A DNA stretch of 51,645 bases from Martensiomyces pterosporus (Eukaryota > Kickxellomycota > Kickxellomycetes > Kickxellales > Kickxellaceae), in contig MU603996.1 in NCBI GenBank assembly GCA_025201845.1, positions 32,806 through 84,450 of the forward strand. Direction: 5' to 3'. Below the pieces are notes generated by a model, which had not been told where the DNA came from, made no database searches, and worked only from the letters and a program-made list of their open reading frames with translations. This document shows positions 1-9,011 of the stretch, one piece after another. The number at the start of each line of letters is the position of its first letter. Within the stretch, counting starts at the first letter, position 1. The position numbers were made by a program, and so were the translations under genes.

Positions 1-75
1 CTCAACCAGGTCGCCTATAAGCATGGCGATCTGGTTGAGTGCCTCGTCTGCACGGGAGCCTTGCTGCTCGTCCAT
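1..75 (-). CDS. N-terminus of an unidentified protein, cut by the window edge
   Basis: An ATG at 75 on the minus strand opens a frame of 25 codons that stays open to the window edge. It begins MDEQQGSRADEALNQIA and ends with a hydrophobic stretch, MLIGDLVE. The start is acidic and polar, with no signal peptide or mitochondrial presequence, so a cytosolic or nuclear protein is most likely. Too little is visible to name a family. The 725 bases between this start and the end of ATM1 would be its promoter and 5' leader. Confidence 0.5.
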   Translation of the reverse strand, partial: MDEQQGSRADEALNQIAMLIGDLVE

Positions 76-800
76 AGTTAGCTGAATGCCGGACTTGAAA
101 CGATATTTTACAATATGGATTTTAGGAAGGAAGACCGTGAGGTGCCTCCAATGTTTATAAACGGGTGCAGAGGTAGGAAAGTTAACCACAGCTGCTCAAG
201 GGAGATGTGCTGGAGCTGTTGAGTGGGCGAGCGAAGTGGGGTGGAAACCAGATGTACTATAGTTAGAGCGTTGTGGTTGTTTGCAAGGGTAAAGAACCAC
301 AGAGGAAAAGCAGAATAACCCAAGTATTTATACGCGTCTCTGCCCAAGCATTGCAAGCAATTCTGACAACAAAGCAAAGGTGGTCGAACCGTGAAAAACC
401 TCTTTGGTCACGCTTAAACAGTTTCATCTGCTGCGCATATCGGCTCCATCATCCGCTTTGCCTGCTGTGCATAGCTTGGTTTGCTTTAAAGCAAACACAT
501 GTAGCTCGGGGCTCACCAATCACATTGATAAATACTAAGCAGCCATCACGCATCAAGTCGATGATGGAGCTGGTGTATTTCCTGCAGCCATCACGCATCA
601 AGTCGATGATGGAGCTGGTGTATTTCCTGCAGCCATCACGCATCAAGTCGGTGATGGAGCTTTTCCCATCAAAGTGGATTCTTGAAGCGTGGGGCCGCAG
701 TTATTCCTCGCTGGCTATATTTCGTGAAAAATTGACATTGTATTTATGTGAGCGCCGCCAAATCAGTAGAAAGAAACAAAGCGAGGGTCTCTACCGGATC
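76..800. other. Intergenic region between ATM1 and the left-edge gene
   Basis: This stretch holds the 3' flank of ATM1 and the upstream region of the partial left-edge gene, both on the minus strand. Apart from a 45-base tandem repeat, no gene is recognisable. A plus-strand open frame crosses it but runs into antisense ATM1 sequence and looks like no known protein. Confidence 0.6.
539..661. repeat. 45-bp tandem repeat, about 2.7 copies
   Basis: Copies begin at 539, 584 and 629 and share the start gcagccatcacgcatcaag. The first two copies are identical over 45 bases. The third matches for 33 bases with one A-to-G change and then diverges. Because 45 is a multiple of three, reading frames pass through it unbroken, which explains a spurious repeated peptide on both strands. 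It lies in the 3' flank of ATM1. Confidence 0.95.
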
Positions 801-3098
801 TCAGGCGTGTTCTGTCACGCTTTCGTCCCGCTTTTGAGCCAAGTTAATGTGGCTTCGCGATTCTTGCAAGTTCCACATATCTCTGTACACCCCGTTTTTG
901 TCCAGCAGCTCCGAATGTGTGCCCTGCTCGACGACCTGTCCGTCCTTGAGCACAAAGATAATATCAACGTCCATGATGGTGCGCAGTCTGTGAGCAATGA
1001 AGATTGCCGTGCACTTTTGCTCATCAAGAATCTCGCGGATGTTGCGCAGAATCGACTGCTCGGTAGTCACATCGAGTGCTGAGGTGCCTTCGTCAAAGAA
1101 CAGAATGGGCGGCCGCTTGAGTATCGCACGGGCAAGAGCAATCCGCTGCTTTTCGCCACCCGAGATCATCAGTCCGCGCTCGCCCACCTGCGTGTCGTAC
1201 TGCTTGGGCCACGAATTGATCGTCTCGTGGATGTTCGAGCGCCTAGCTGCCTCATACACTTCCTCGTTGGTGGCTGACGTGCGGCCATACAGGATGTTTT
1301 GGAAGATAGTCGTGTTGAACAGCGGCATGTCCTGAGGAACGACGCCGATGGCACGACGCAGAGACTCCAGCTGCACGTGGTCAAGCGCCTGTCCATCGAT
1401 CTCAATGCCGCCCTTATCGGGGTCGTAGAACCGGAAGATCAAGCGCAGGATCGTCGACTTGCCGCATCCACTGGGTCCGACAAAGGCAACGCGGGAGCCC
1501 GGTGGAATGTCAAAGCTCAGGTTCCTCAGAATGGGCCTTTCGGGGATGTACCCAAAGCTCACGTTATCAAACCTGATTGACCCACCTTGGAGTGCCAGTG
1601 GCTTGGCGTCGGGCGTATCGGCGATTGCTGGTTTCACGCGCTCAAGGTTGAACAGCGTGTCCATATCAATGACCGCCTGGTTCATCTCGCGGTACACGCT
1701 GCCCAAAAAGTTCAGCGGTAGGGAGAGCTGGAAGACCAGGCCATTGACCATGACAATATCGCCGACGCTCATCGCTCCGCTGACCACGCCCTGCGCCGCC
1801 ATATACATCATGATCGCCAAAGATGTGCTGAAAATTACGTTTTGGCCCGCATTGAGAATCGCCAGGCTGTCGGCCGTCTTCAGCGCTGCCTTCTGGTACT
1901 TCGCCAGTGCGCTGTCGTATTGCTGCGCCTGGAAACTCTCGGCATTGAAGTACTTTACGGACTCGTAGTTGATCAGCGAGTCAACAGCTACCGTGGCTGC
2001 TCGGTTGTCGGCCACATTCATGTCGCGGCGGAACTTTGTGCGCCACTGCGTAATAGCCAGCGTGAACCCAATGTACACGGCCATCGTGGCCACAGTGACC
2101 ACCGCATACTGAGCACCAAAGTTGTACGCCAAAATTCCCGATACTATGCCGATTTCCAGGAGCGTCGGGGCAAGGTGCACGACAAGCGATGAGAGGATGA
2201 AGCTGATTCCCTTGGTGCCTCGGTCAATAGCGCGAGTCAGCCCGCCGGTCTCGCGCGACAGATGGAAGCGGATATCCAGGTCCAGCAAGTGCTTGTAGAC
2301 ATTGAGAGCCAGGTTTCTGATCGCCCTCTGCTGCACGTTGGCAAAGATTGCATTGCGCAGCTCCTGGAACGCCGCCGCACCCAGACGCGCTGCACCGTAC
2401 CCGATCAGCATTGCGGTGGCAACTGTTGACAAAGTGCCGCCTGCGGCCACGACATCGATGTTCAGCGTATCGATGATGCCTTTGAAAATAATCGGCACCT
2501 GGACATTGAGCATCTTGCTGCCGAGCATCAGCACTAGGGCTGCTATCACGCGAGACTTTGTCGCCCAGTCGCCCTTGGGCCACACGTACTTGAACATGCT
2601 GAGAATGATCTTTAGCCCTGCCCTGCTCATTGCACCTTTGCTCTTTTTGGGTTTGTTCTCTGCCACTGTGAGGCCGCTAGCCTTGCTGCTCTCTGCCTCG
2701 GCCGAGGATTCGTTTTGCTGCTGTTGCTGTGGGATCGGCGACGGGAGCTGTGCGCTCGAGACCTTTGGTGCGAGGGTCCTGCTCTGCTCAGTGATGGCTT
2801 GTTTGGTGCCGCCATTATCGGTACTGTATAGCCGTGGGAACTGGTGTCTGCGTGCACGAGTGGGAAGTTGGATCTGGCGAGCTGTAGACTAAACAGCAGT
2901 TCGTGCAAGCGAAAGGCACAGCTGCGCATGAGGTCAGTAGCTATGTGTGTGCATGCTGCTGGCACCTGCTTCCAATACCAATAGGCTACCTACCAGCATG
3001 CTCAATTGACGGAAATGCGCACTCGTCGCGAGCTTCTGAAGTGGAATGCGGCCAAGCGACGACACCACGCCATGCCGGTACAGCGCAGTTGACAGCAT
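801..3098 (-). CDS. ATM1: Mitochondrial ABC transporter Atm1 (two exons)
   Basis: Half-size ABC exporter of the mitochondrial inner membrane. The family exports a glutathione-linked sulfur or Fe-S precursor used for cytosolic Fe-S protein assembly. Exon 2 (2888-801) encodes the transmembrane domain and ATPase: Walker [10 protein letters not shown], signature SGGEKQR and Walker [13 protein letters not shown]. It has no in-frame ATG before the membrane region. Exon 1 (3098-2994, 35 codons, [18 protein letters not shown]...) joins it in phase through a 105-base intron with GTAGGT donor, CTGAC branch-like site and TTTAG acceptor. The joined protein has 730 residues (yeast Atm1 is about 690). Both exon 1 and the start of exon 2 ([13 protein letters not shown], a typical cleavage context) are basic and Ser/Thr-rich, as expected of a mitochondrial presequence. 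A start inside exon 2 would lose this targeting region. Family identification is secure; the splice junction is inferred from frame and consensus. Confidence 0.93.
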
Positions 3099-3244
3099 GG
3101 GCAAAGAGAGGGGAAGCGAACAATACAAATAAAAAATGCGTGGATAGAAGAGGGGGGGAGCGAGGAAGGGCGATTACCGAGGCAGCTTAGCTTGAACGGA
3201 AGTAGCGTGTGGATCACAGGCAGCGGGCGCCAAGACTCTCGACC

Positions 3245-3252
3245 TTTATATA
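3245..3252 (-). promoter_or_regulatory. TATA box upstream of ATM1
   Basis: On the minus strand this reads TATATAAA, about 147 bases before the ATM1 ATG at 3098. On the plus strand it reads tttatata, so orientation favours ATM1 over the divergent uS14m gene at 3634. Confidence 0.5.
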
Positions 3253-3633
3253 GGCGGTATTGCACGAATGCACCAGTGATGATGACATTGGCTTGCAGCG
3301 CCTTCCGCCGCGGAACGGCGCGGCTGCTTGCGCAAAACTGCCTCTATCTGATGTGACCCATTGCTGGCAGCTGGGTGGGGGAATCCAGTGTGCTTTAGTA
3401 AGCAGCGCCTGAGCAGTTTAAGCGGGCGAATGGGCTCCAGAAATACCTGCTGGAAAGCTGGCTATCGAGGTCAGGCTCGGCTCGGCTCCCTGCCTGCTCT
3501 TGTTATCGCACCAAAGCCAAAATGCGGCGGCTCGTGTTTGGCTACTAGACCCGCTCAACACCAATTTCTTCGCCTTTCTGCCTCGCCTCCAATTTCGCGT
3601 CTCTGCTCTACTTACATTCATACAGCGGCAAAA

Positions 3634-3933
3634 ATGCGTTCAAGAGTTCTCAGGGATATCAAGGCCCGCAAGGCGGTCGTCAACAAGGAGCTGGAGCGGA
3701 CAATATGGCGGTACCTGTCGCGCAACACGACAATGGAGCCTCAAATTCGCATGCAGGCGCAGCTGGCACTCAATCGCACGCCCAGGGAGGCCAGCCCGAG
3801 TGCTATCAAGAACCGCTGCATCGTTACCGGCCGTGGCCGCGGCATTTTCAACGAGTGGAGGATGTGCCGCTTCCAGTTTCGCCTCCATGCGCTGAACGGC
3901 GATCTGCCTGGCGTTGACAAGGCATCGTGGTAG
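3634..3933 (+). CDS. Mitochondrial small-subunit ribosomal protein uS14m
   Basis: A 99-residue basic protein of the uS14 family (yeast Mrp2), part of the head of the mitochondrial small ribosomal subunit. The C-terminal hallmark is clear: KNRCIVTGRGRGIFNEWRMC followed by RFQFR, matching the family's NRC.TGR.RG...R..R pattern. It lacks the CxxC pairs of zinc-binding S14 forms, as is normal for the mitochondrial type. The frame is open further upstream, but the ATG at 3634 (aaaatgcgt) gives the expected length of about 100 residues. It is divergent from ATM1 and convergent with TIM44. An AATAAA signal lies about 100 bases past the stop. Single exon. Confidence 0.92.
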   Translation: MRSRVLRDIKARKAVVNKELERTIWRYLSRNTTMEPQIRMQAQLALNRTPREASPSAIKNRCIVTGRGRGIFNEWRMCRFQFRLHALNGDLPGVDKASW

Positions 3934-4033
3934 AGCAAGAGTGTTGCTAGATCAAGGGTGCACGGGTGCCGTGCCCGGGCTGCCCTTTCACTCTACAGCC
4001 TTCTTCAGCAATCGCACATCGATGACAAAAATG

Positions 4034-4039
4034 AATAAA
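4034..4039 (+). terminator. AATAAA polyadenylation signal of uS14m
   Basis: AATAAA lies about 100 bases after the uS14m stop codon, in the AT-rich spacer before the convergent TIM44 gene. Confidence 0.5.
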
Positions 4040-4158
4040 AGCACCGTACTTTGCATAAAATGCAGAATAATGACTGTATTTGAGGAAAATGGGGGCATTA
4101 AGAAAGGGGGTTTAGATTTTGCTGGCTTGAAAACAGCCGGGTTCAGCTGCTGCTCATT

Positions 4159-5523
4159 CTACCATGTGGCCCGGGAGGACTGCTTGGCAAGATCAATCAT
4201 CTTCCAGCCGTTAGTGACGGGGTCGTCGGCGTTCTCGGGGACCTTGGTGAAGATCGAGACGTACTGGCAAGCCTCAATGACGTCCTCGGAGCCCTGGACG
4301 ATCTCGCCACTCTTTTTGTCGCGGAAGACGTTGTTCTCCTGCGTCTGGAAAGTGACGACGATCACAGGCACATCGTTCTCAAGGACGCGCGCCGAGTGGA
4401 AGTCGACGTGGCGCATGTCAAGGATCTTGCAGTCGCTGATCACGCCCTGCTGGATCTGAGCAGTGAAAATAGCCGTCAGCACATTGTACGAAGCCTCGGA
4501 GCACCACACCTTGAGCGTCTCGGCATCGCTGTGCAAGTAGGCGTCGAGGATTTCTGGGATGATAAACTCGCGGCACTCGCGAATGAACGCCTCGAGGTTG
4601 AACCCAGGATCGATGGTATCGCGAATCTGGCGCAAAGCCGCCGCCGATTCAGTCTCGTTGAAGAAGAACCCAAACACGCCGCGCACTCTGTCCGTGACCG
4701 CCCTTGAGGCCTCAATGACAGGGTTCTCGCTTTCCTGGTAGTTCTTCCTGGCCTGGAAGACTCCCTGCATGACCGAGTTGGTCGCCTTAAAGTTATCCCA
4801 GCTCTCCTTCCACTTGGAGTCCTTGTGCAGGACCACGCCCTCTCCGGCGTTCTCGTCTGCCTTGATCGCGCGGTTCTTCTGGTACTCCGCAAACGACCGT
4901 GCCTTGTTGGTGCGGCTGAGGACCCGCGACCTGGCCCTCTCCTCCTTGTTCTTGTACCCGCCATACTGCAGCGACGCCTCATCCACATAGCTCTTCATGT
5001 TCTTCTCCACAGCCTTGTACGCCTCGGTGTTTCTGATCGGAGCAGTAGCTGCCGATGCTGCCGTGCCCACAGCCTTGGCCGTGGTCTTGACAGCCTCGCC
5101 AGTAGCCTTGGCCACGGGGTTCTCCGCCACGGCCTTGATGCCGTCGCCCATGGCACTGCCAACGACTTGGGCGGTCTTCCGAATGGCCTCGGTACTGGCC
5201 GACGCAGCCTCCTTTGTCTTCTTCATCGCAGCCGAGTCGGAGATCTTGCTTCCGCGGTCCTCGAGCAGCTTCATGTTCTCCTGCAGCTCCTGGTTCTCCT
5301 TCACCTGGCGCTTAATCGAATCGGCAAAGGCCTTGATGGGACTGATGTGCCCGCCGTTGTTGCTTGCGCTGGAGGTGTGCAGGCCAGACGATGGCAGAAG
5401 GCGGGTGGCCAGGTAGTAGCCCGGTGCAGCCTTGTGCGCGGCAACGGTGCCGCTACGGGTCAGGCGCAAGGCAGTGGTGGGGAGACCGACGCTTGTGCGC
5501 AACCGGAAAAGAGCACTGTTCAT
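4159..5523 (-). CDS. TIM44: Mitochondrial import motor subunit Tim44
   Basis: A 454-residue protein of the Tim44 family. This matrix-side peripheral protein docks mtHsp70 at the TIM23 channel and drives presequence import. The first ~45 residues are basic and lack acidic residues (MNSALFRLRTSVGLPTTALR), as in a matrix presequence. Residues ~60-100 hold the conserved segment IKAFADSIKRQVKENQELQE that leads into a helical, charged region. Residues ~285-450 are the Tim44-like domain, with FNETESAAALRQIRDTIDPG and a C-terminal section ending in VTNGWKMIDLAKQ. Length matches the family (yeast Tim44 is 431). The gene is intronless, with a T-rich 5' leader and a TATA motif about 50 bases upstream of the ATG. 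It converges on uS14m. Confidence 0.95.
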   Translation of the reverse strand: MNSALFRLRTSVGLPTTALRLTRSGTVAAHKAAPGYYLATRLLPSSGLHTSSASNNGGHISPIKAFADSIKRQVKENQELQENMKLLEDRGSKISDSAAMKKTKEAASASTEAIRKTAQVVGSAMGDGIKAVAENPVAKATGEAVKTTAKAVGTAASAATAPIRNTEAYKAVEKNMKSYVDEASLQYGGYKNKEERARSRVLSRTNKARSFAEYQKNRAIKADENAGEGVVLHKDSKWKESWDNFKATNSVMQGVFQARKNYQESENPVIEASRAVTDRVRGVFGFFFNETESAAALRQIRDTIDPGFNLEAFIRECREFIIPEILDAYLHSDAETLKVWCSEASYNVLTAIFTAQIQQGVISDCKILDMRHVDFHSARVLENDVPVIVVTFQTQENNVFRDKKSGEIVQGSEDVIEACQYVSIFTKVPENADDPVTNGWKMIDLAKQSSRATW

Positions 5524-6274
5524 GATTTAAAACAAAAAAAAAAAACAAAAAGTAAAACAAAAACCAGAGAGTGAATTTATATAGAGACGAAAAGAGCAGG
5601 GGAGGCTGGCTCAAATAATACAGGTAATGCTAGAGACAGAAGAGAAGAAAGCAAAGGTGAGAGATAAAGCAAGGAGCGGGCACAGGTTTTTTGCGAGACG
5701 AAGGTATGAGCGGCCCGCCAGCGCGCCTGCACAGTTCCTCTCGATCAGCGCTCTGGGGCTCCCGCAATCTTATAGTCAGCGACCCAAAGAGCAAACGGGG
5801 AAAGCCAGTGGCGGCGGGCATTAGCGGATCCCCGGATCAAATTATGGCGGCGATCGATCAGCGGTGATCCGATATGATCGCTGGCCACATCGGTTTCCCC
5901 AGTTCAGCCCATCCTGAACCAGGTGGGCATGCAAGACGCTGGCCAGCAAAATAACGCTAACGAAAAAGCGGAAAGAGGGTATGTCTGAAAACAGAGAGGC
6001 TTGGACAATGCAAGCATTAGGCGATATTTGGAGCTGAAAGGCTAAATGGAGCGAAATGAGGGTGAGGCTGGGCAAGAGAGCGCGGGGCTCGCATTTAAAG
6101 CGAGGCGGGGGACTGCCTCGTTCGTCTCTCCTCCACGGGCAGCAGCACTTGCAGCATTATCGAGCTATTTTCCTTTCCTCTTTCGCACTTCTCCACATCT
6201 GCCGAGCAAACACATCACATACGCAGACACCACTCCCCGCGTTCCGGTTTGAACAAGCACAGCAGCGATACGCT
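5524..6274. other. Divergent intergenic region, with a GATC-rich cluster at about 5824-5882
   Basis: Upstream of TIM44 (minus) and of the cysteine-rich mini-gene (plus). No convincing gene is seen. Between 5824 and 5882 the tetramer GATC occurs six times, partly as overlapping palindromes (ggcgatcgatcagcgg; ggtgatccgatatgatcgc). A TTTAAA motif near 6094 could be a weak core promoter for the plus-strand gene. Confidence 0.45.
5576..5583 (-). promoter_or_regulatory. TATA-like motif upstream of TIM44
   Basis: TATATAAA on the minus strand, 53 bases before the TIM44 ATG and followed by a T-rich tract with a poly-T run. The spacing is shorter than for other TATA motifs in this window, so it may instead be simple AT-rich leader sequence. 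Confidence 0.35.
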
Positions 6275-6352
6275 ATGAGCGCTCCCACCACAACATGCAG
6301 CCGCGAGTGCACCTGCAAATTCTGCAAGACTCAGGGCGACGTCGTCGAGTGA
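6275..6352 (+). CDS. Tiny cysteine-rich metallothionein-like peptide
   Basis: A 25-residue frame, MSAPTTTCSRECTCKFC then KTQGDVVE, with cysteines at 8, 12, 14 and 17 (C-x3-C-x-C-x2-C). Size and the C-x-C pattern recall short fungal copper metallothioneins, although those usually have about seven cysteines. The apparent stop overlaps a consensus donor: the sequence reads gtcgtcga|gtgagc. An intron 6349-6408 ending in gctgttctctag would replace the last codons and end TIQCK, giving 30 residues and five cysteines. A 34-base intron (6349-6382) would instead add CTCTCC in frame, but it is shorter than the other introns here. Function is inferred from composition only; there is no sequence-level family match. 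Confidence 0.4.
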   Translation: MSAPTTTCSRECTCKFCKTQGDVVE

Positions 6353-6635
6353 GCACCACAGGCAGCCCCATGGTGCCCTGAGATGCACATGCACCTGCTG
6401 TTCTCTAGAACTATTCAATGTAAATAGTCGATCACACATCAGCTTCCGCATGGCAAGTTGGAATATATAGCACACCGCATCAGTGAACGCACGCTGCGTA
6501 TAGAATCGCTAATTGTGCAAAGGAAATGGACATTTGACTAGCATTGGTAGCGCCACGGCAAGCGTGCACTGAGTAGAAAAGGATTAAAGATAAAGGATAT
6601 AAAAGAAACGAGGAACACTACTGGCAGTGGCATTC

Positions 6636-6851
6636 CTAGTGGCACTCGGGGATCGGATAGCAGGGAGCGGCGAAGCACTGGACGTTCTGCTCAACGCAGA
6701 CCAATCCTGCCTCGCACACATGGCTCAAGCAAGGGTGCTGCAGGTCTCCAACGGCCTTGTATTCGGGGACGACAGCCGGAGCGGGTGCGGCGAGGACAAG
6801 GGAGAGGCCGGCAACCGACAGGAGCGATGCGACAATTGAGGCGTAGTTCAT
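6636..6851 (-). CDS. Small secreted cysteine-rich protein
   Basis: A 71-residue protein. Residues 1-22 form a signal peptide (MNYASIVASLLSVAGLSLVL followed by AAPAPA), with probable cleavage around residue 22. The mature part has six cysteines in C-x4-C-x5-C-x6-C-x4-C-x5-C spacing, with the core GLVCVEQNVQCFAAPCYPIP. This C...C..G..C......C..PC....C layout is common in small secreted fungal and animal proteins of unassigned function. A TATA motif lies 136 bases upstream. Single exon. I cannot assign a role; it may be an extracellular structural or effector-like peptide. Confidence 0.7.
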   Translation of the reverse strand: MNYASIVASLLSVAGLSLVLAAPAPAVVPEYKAVGDLQHPCLSHVCEAGLVCVEQNVQCFAAPCYPIPECH

Positions 6852-6985
6852 ATTTGCGATTGATGAATGCTTGTTCTTTTGGCGACTGTTTGCCTGTCGA
6901 GGTGTGGATGGAGGGGGGCGAGCTGAGGATATACCGGTGAGGATGATGAGGTTGTTGAGAGCTCCACCACGGGCCGTGCCCCTCC

Positions 6986-6993
6986 ATTATATA
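6986..6993 (-). promoter_or_regulatory. TATA box of the small secreted protein gene
   Basis: TATATAAT on the minus strand, about 136 bases before the ATG at 6851. A long purine/pyrimidine repeat begins about 20 bases further upstream. Confidence 0.5.
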
Positions 6994-7010
6994 CGAAATG
7001 TCGACTTGTA

Positions 7011-7146
7011 CCCTTGCCTCTTTGCCTCCTTGCTTCCTTGCTTCCTTGCTTCCTTACCTCTTTGCTTCCTTGCTTCCTTACCTCCTTGCTTCCTTACCTC
7101 CTTGCTTCCTTACCTCCTTACCTCCTCACCTCCTCACCTCCTCACA
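7011..7146. repeat. Pyrimidine-rich microsatellite
   Basis: About 136 bases of irregular cttccttg / cttccttac / ctcacctc repeats, nearly pure pyrimidine on the plus strand. It creates spurious Leu/Pro/Ser-rich open frames in three plus frames. It sits immediately upstream of the core promoter of the minus-strand secreted protein gene. Confidence 0.9.
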
Positions 7147-7840
7147 CACAGCCCCTCTGTCAACTTGTCGCCCAACAAAACCAACAAAGAATGCAGGGGT
7201 ATATTGTGTAAGGAATTCTACTCATCCCCATTCCTCCGACGTGCATCCCCATTTGAACAAGATAATGAGAGGAGAGAAAGGGGGAGACGGCTGGCTGACA
7301 CGGGTTGCTTGCTTTGGATCAGACGACAAAAATAAACTGTTGTATCAGCCTATACCTTTATATGATGCTGAATTGAAAGGCTGGCAGTTGCGTATCACGC
7401 CACACATTAATCCAGAAAACCTGTAAATGAACTGTGCGCAAAGCTGGCTGCTGTGCCGAATGCCACCTCAAAAGTAATCCCCGTGTCCAAATCCCCCTTC
7501 GTGCAGTAGCAGGCCACCTGCAAGGAACGTGTGGGGAGAGATTGAAAGCTGCCGGCGCCTGAACCACCGAGCAAGTCGTGCGTTGTTGGGTAGTGTGCGT
7601 GAGAAAAGTCAGACACAGAGAGGTTTCAGAAAAGACATGCAAGGGATATTTCCCACACTGTCAAATCCAATGTCAGGGGGATGAGCAAGGGATATTAGCA
7701 GCTGCGCTGCATCCTGTGCCAGTTGCATTCCTGCCTGCCACTCCTTCGTCCGTCCTCAGCATCTACAAGCTCCTCGCCAGTACCGCTTCCACTTTCACAG
7801 CTCGTTGCAGATACCTCCCCCCAAAAAAAATCTGTTGACA
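7147..7840. other. Intergenic region upstream of a secreted protein gene
   Basis: Upstream region of the plus-strand gene at 7841. The only candidate inside it is the low-confidence minus-strand frame 7407-7616, listed separately. Confidence 0.4.
7407..7616 (-). CDS. Possible last exon of a small protein (weak)
   Basis: A 69-codon minus frame whose second half (VACYCTKGDLDTGITFEVAF...) resembles the tails of small fungal secreted proteins in style. It follows a plausible acceptor, ccttgcag, at 7524-7518. The first half looks random, and no upstream exon with a signal peptide could be found. This may be a decayed or spurious exon. Confidence 0.15.
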   Translation of the reverse strand: MSDFSHAHYPTTHDLLGGSGAGSFQSLPTRSLQVACYCTKGDLDTGITFEVAFGTAASFAHSSFTGFLD

Positions 7841-8206
7841 ATGAAGAGCGCACTTGCTGTTCTCCTGATATCGAGTGCCTGGTGCGGCTCGGCTTGGACC
7901 ATTGGGCAAAAATTTGGAATATATGCAATGGTCCAGCGACTCCCACGCTACCAAACAAGCTCTCAGCCCGAGCGTGACGTATACGTAAAGGTGTCCATGT
8001 TCCTCGGCAATTTCAAAAACGCAGCCGCCCTGTACAAGGGCGTTGGCACGGCGGACTACCAAAATGCCCTGTTCACCCTCCTGACAGACGTCAACGCCGC
8101 ACGGTCCGATGCAATAGATGACCCATCGGGCGTGCTGAACATGGATTATCTTGTCGGGCGAATCAGAACATCGTACCTTGCCTCCGTTCACGCAATGTTC
8201 TCTTGA
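7841..8206 (+). CDS. Small secreted protein of unknown function
   Basis: A 121-residue protein with a hydrophobic N-terminal signal (MKSALAVLLISSAWCGSAWT, cleavage near residue 18). The mature part is predicted helical, with FGIYAMVQRLPRYQT, a central DVYVKVSMFLGNFKNAAALY and an acidic segment DVNAARSDAIDDPSG. It has no cysteines beyond the signal and no recognisable catalytic motif. The ATG at 7841 follows an A-rich context. It neighbours other small secreted genes and the secreted GH20 enzyme, so an extracellular role is likely. I do not recognise the family. Confidence 0.65.
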   Translation: MKSALAVLLISSAWCGSAWTIGQKFGIYAMVQRLPRYQTSSQPERDVYVKVSMFLGNFKNAAALYKGVGTADYQNALFTLLTDVNAARSDAIDDPSGVLNMDYLVGRIRTSYLASVHAMFS

Positions 8207-9011
8207 CGGGCTTCTCGGCACTTGTTTGCTTTGTCGTTACAATCAATGGTATTACAATAAGCAATCAAAATGTAGTTTGCGCCCATTGTCTCTTTGTGGA
8301 TCCACTCTGCACAATGTTTGCGCAGGACCAGAGGTGGACGGCATATGACCTTCGCTGCTGCTGCGCCTTTCTCTTGTGCCACTGTGCGTGAGGATGGCCG
8401 CAGAGAGCGGCATCTGATCACCCGAACATTCATCCGCGAATGGGCCAACCATGGTAAAAGAAAGGGAAAGCCGGCGAGTGACCGAGCGCAGATCTGCTGT
8501 GCGCTTTTGGCAGGGCAGCAAAAGGCAGCACCCTCCAAATTCAGGATCAGGGGTGCCTCTTGCAGGTCCGCGCCTCGGATGCAGCGGCAAGCGAGGAGGC
8601 GCGGGCCGCCTTCTCGTTTCCCAGTGTGTGCATGTGGACATGTGTTCTCCGTAAATCCCTCACTGCCGCTCCTGCTCATGCGTGCTTTTCTGTGTGCTTG
8701 CAGCGCCTTTGTGTGGAGGCAGCCTGCATCTGGCGGCCACATCGAGGTGGAGCGGGAAGGCGTGGAACGCGGCCGCTGCTGCTGCACGTCTGCGCAGAAG
8801 ATTCCCTGTACTTCCAAGAAGGCCGCACACTCGCACATCAGCTCCTCTCGGACCCACGCTGGCGATGAATGCACCGAGTCAACACAACAACAACAACACC
8901 ATCGCCGGGAAACAGCGCAGCTCGGCAAAGTGTTGGAAGAAGAGGAGGGCGAAGCGGAGGCGGATGAGGGCCAAGGCGCGAAAGGAGACAAGTGCCGCCG
9001 CTGCCACGGAC
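8207..9011. other. Intergenic region upstream of the GH20 gene
   Basis: Contains the 3' flank of the 121-residue secreted protein gene and the upstream region of the GH20 gene. Several overlapping frames exist on both strands but have random-looking composition (runs of Cys, Arg and Ser) and no start, signal or domain support. Confidence 0.5.

Noticed and set aside
273..1082. 269-codon plus-strand frame
   Set aside because: It is built from the 45-bp repeat, intergenic sequence and the antisense of the ATM1 3' end, with no domain.
3245..3252. TATA box for uS14m
   Set aside because: The TATATAAA orientation is minus strand and points to ATM1; it also lies nearly 400 bases from the uS14m start.
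8188..8991. 267-codon minus-strand frame in the GH20 upstream region
   Set aside because: Runs of Cys, Ser and Arg, no signal or domain, and no promoter. It appears to be chance open sequence.
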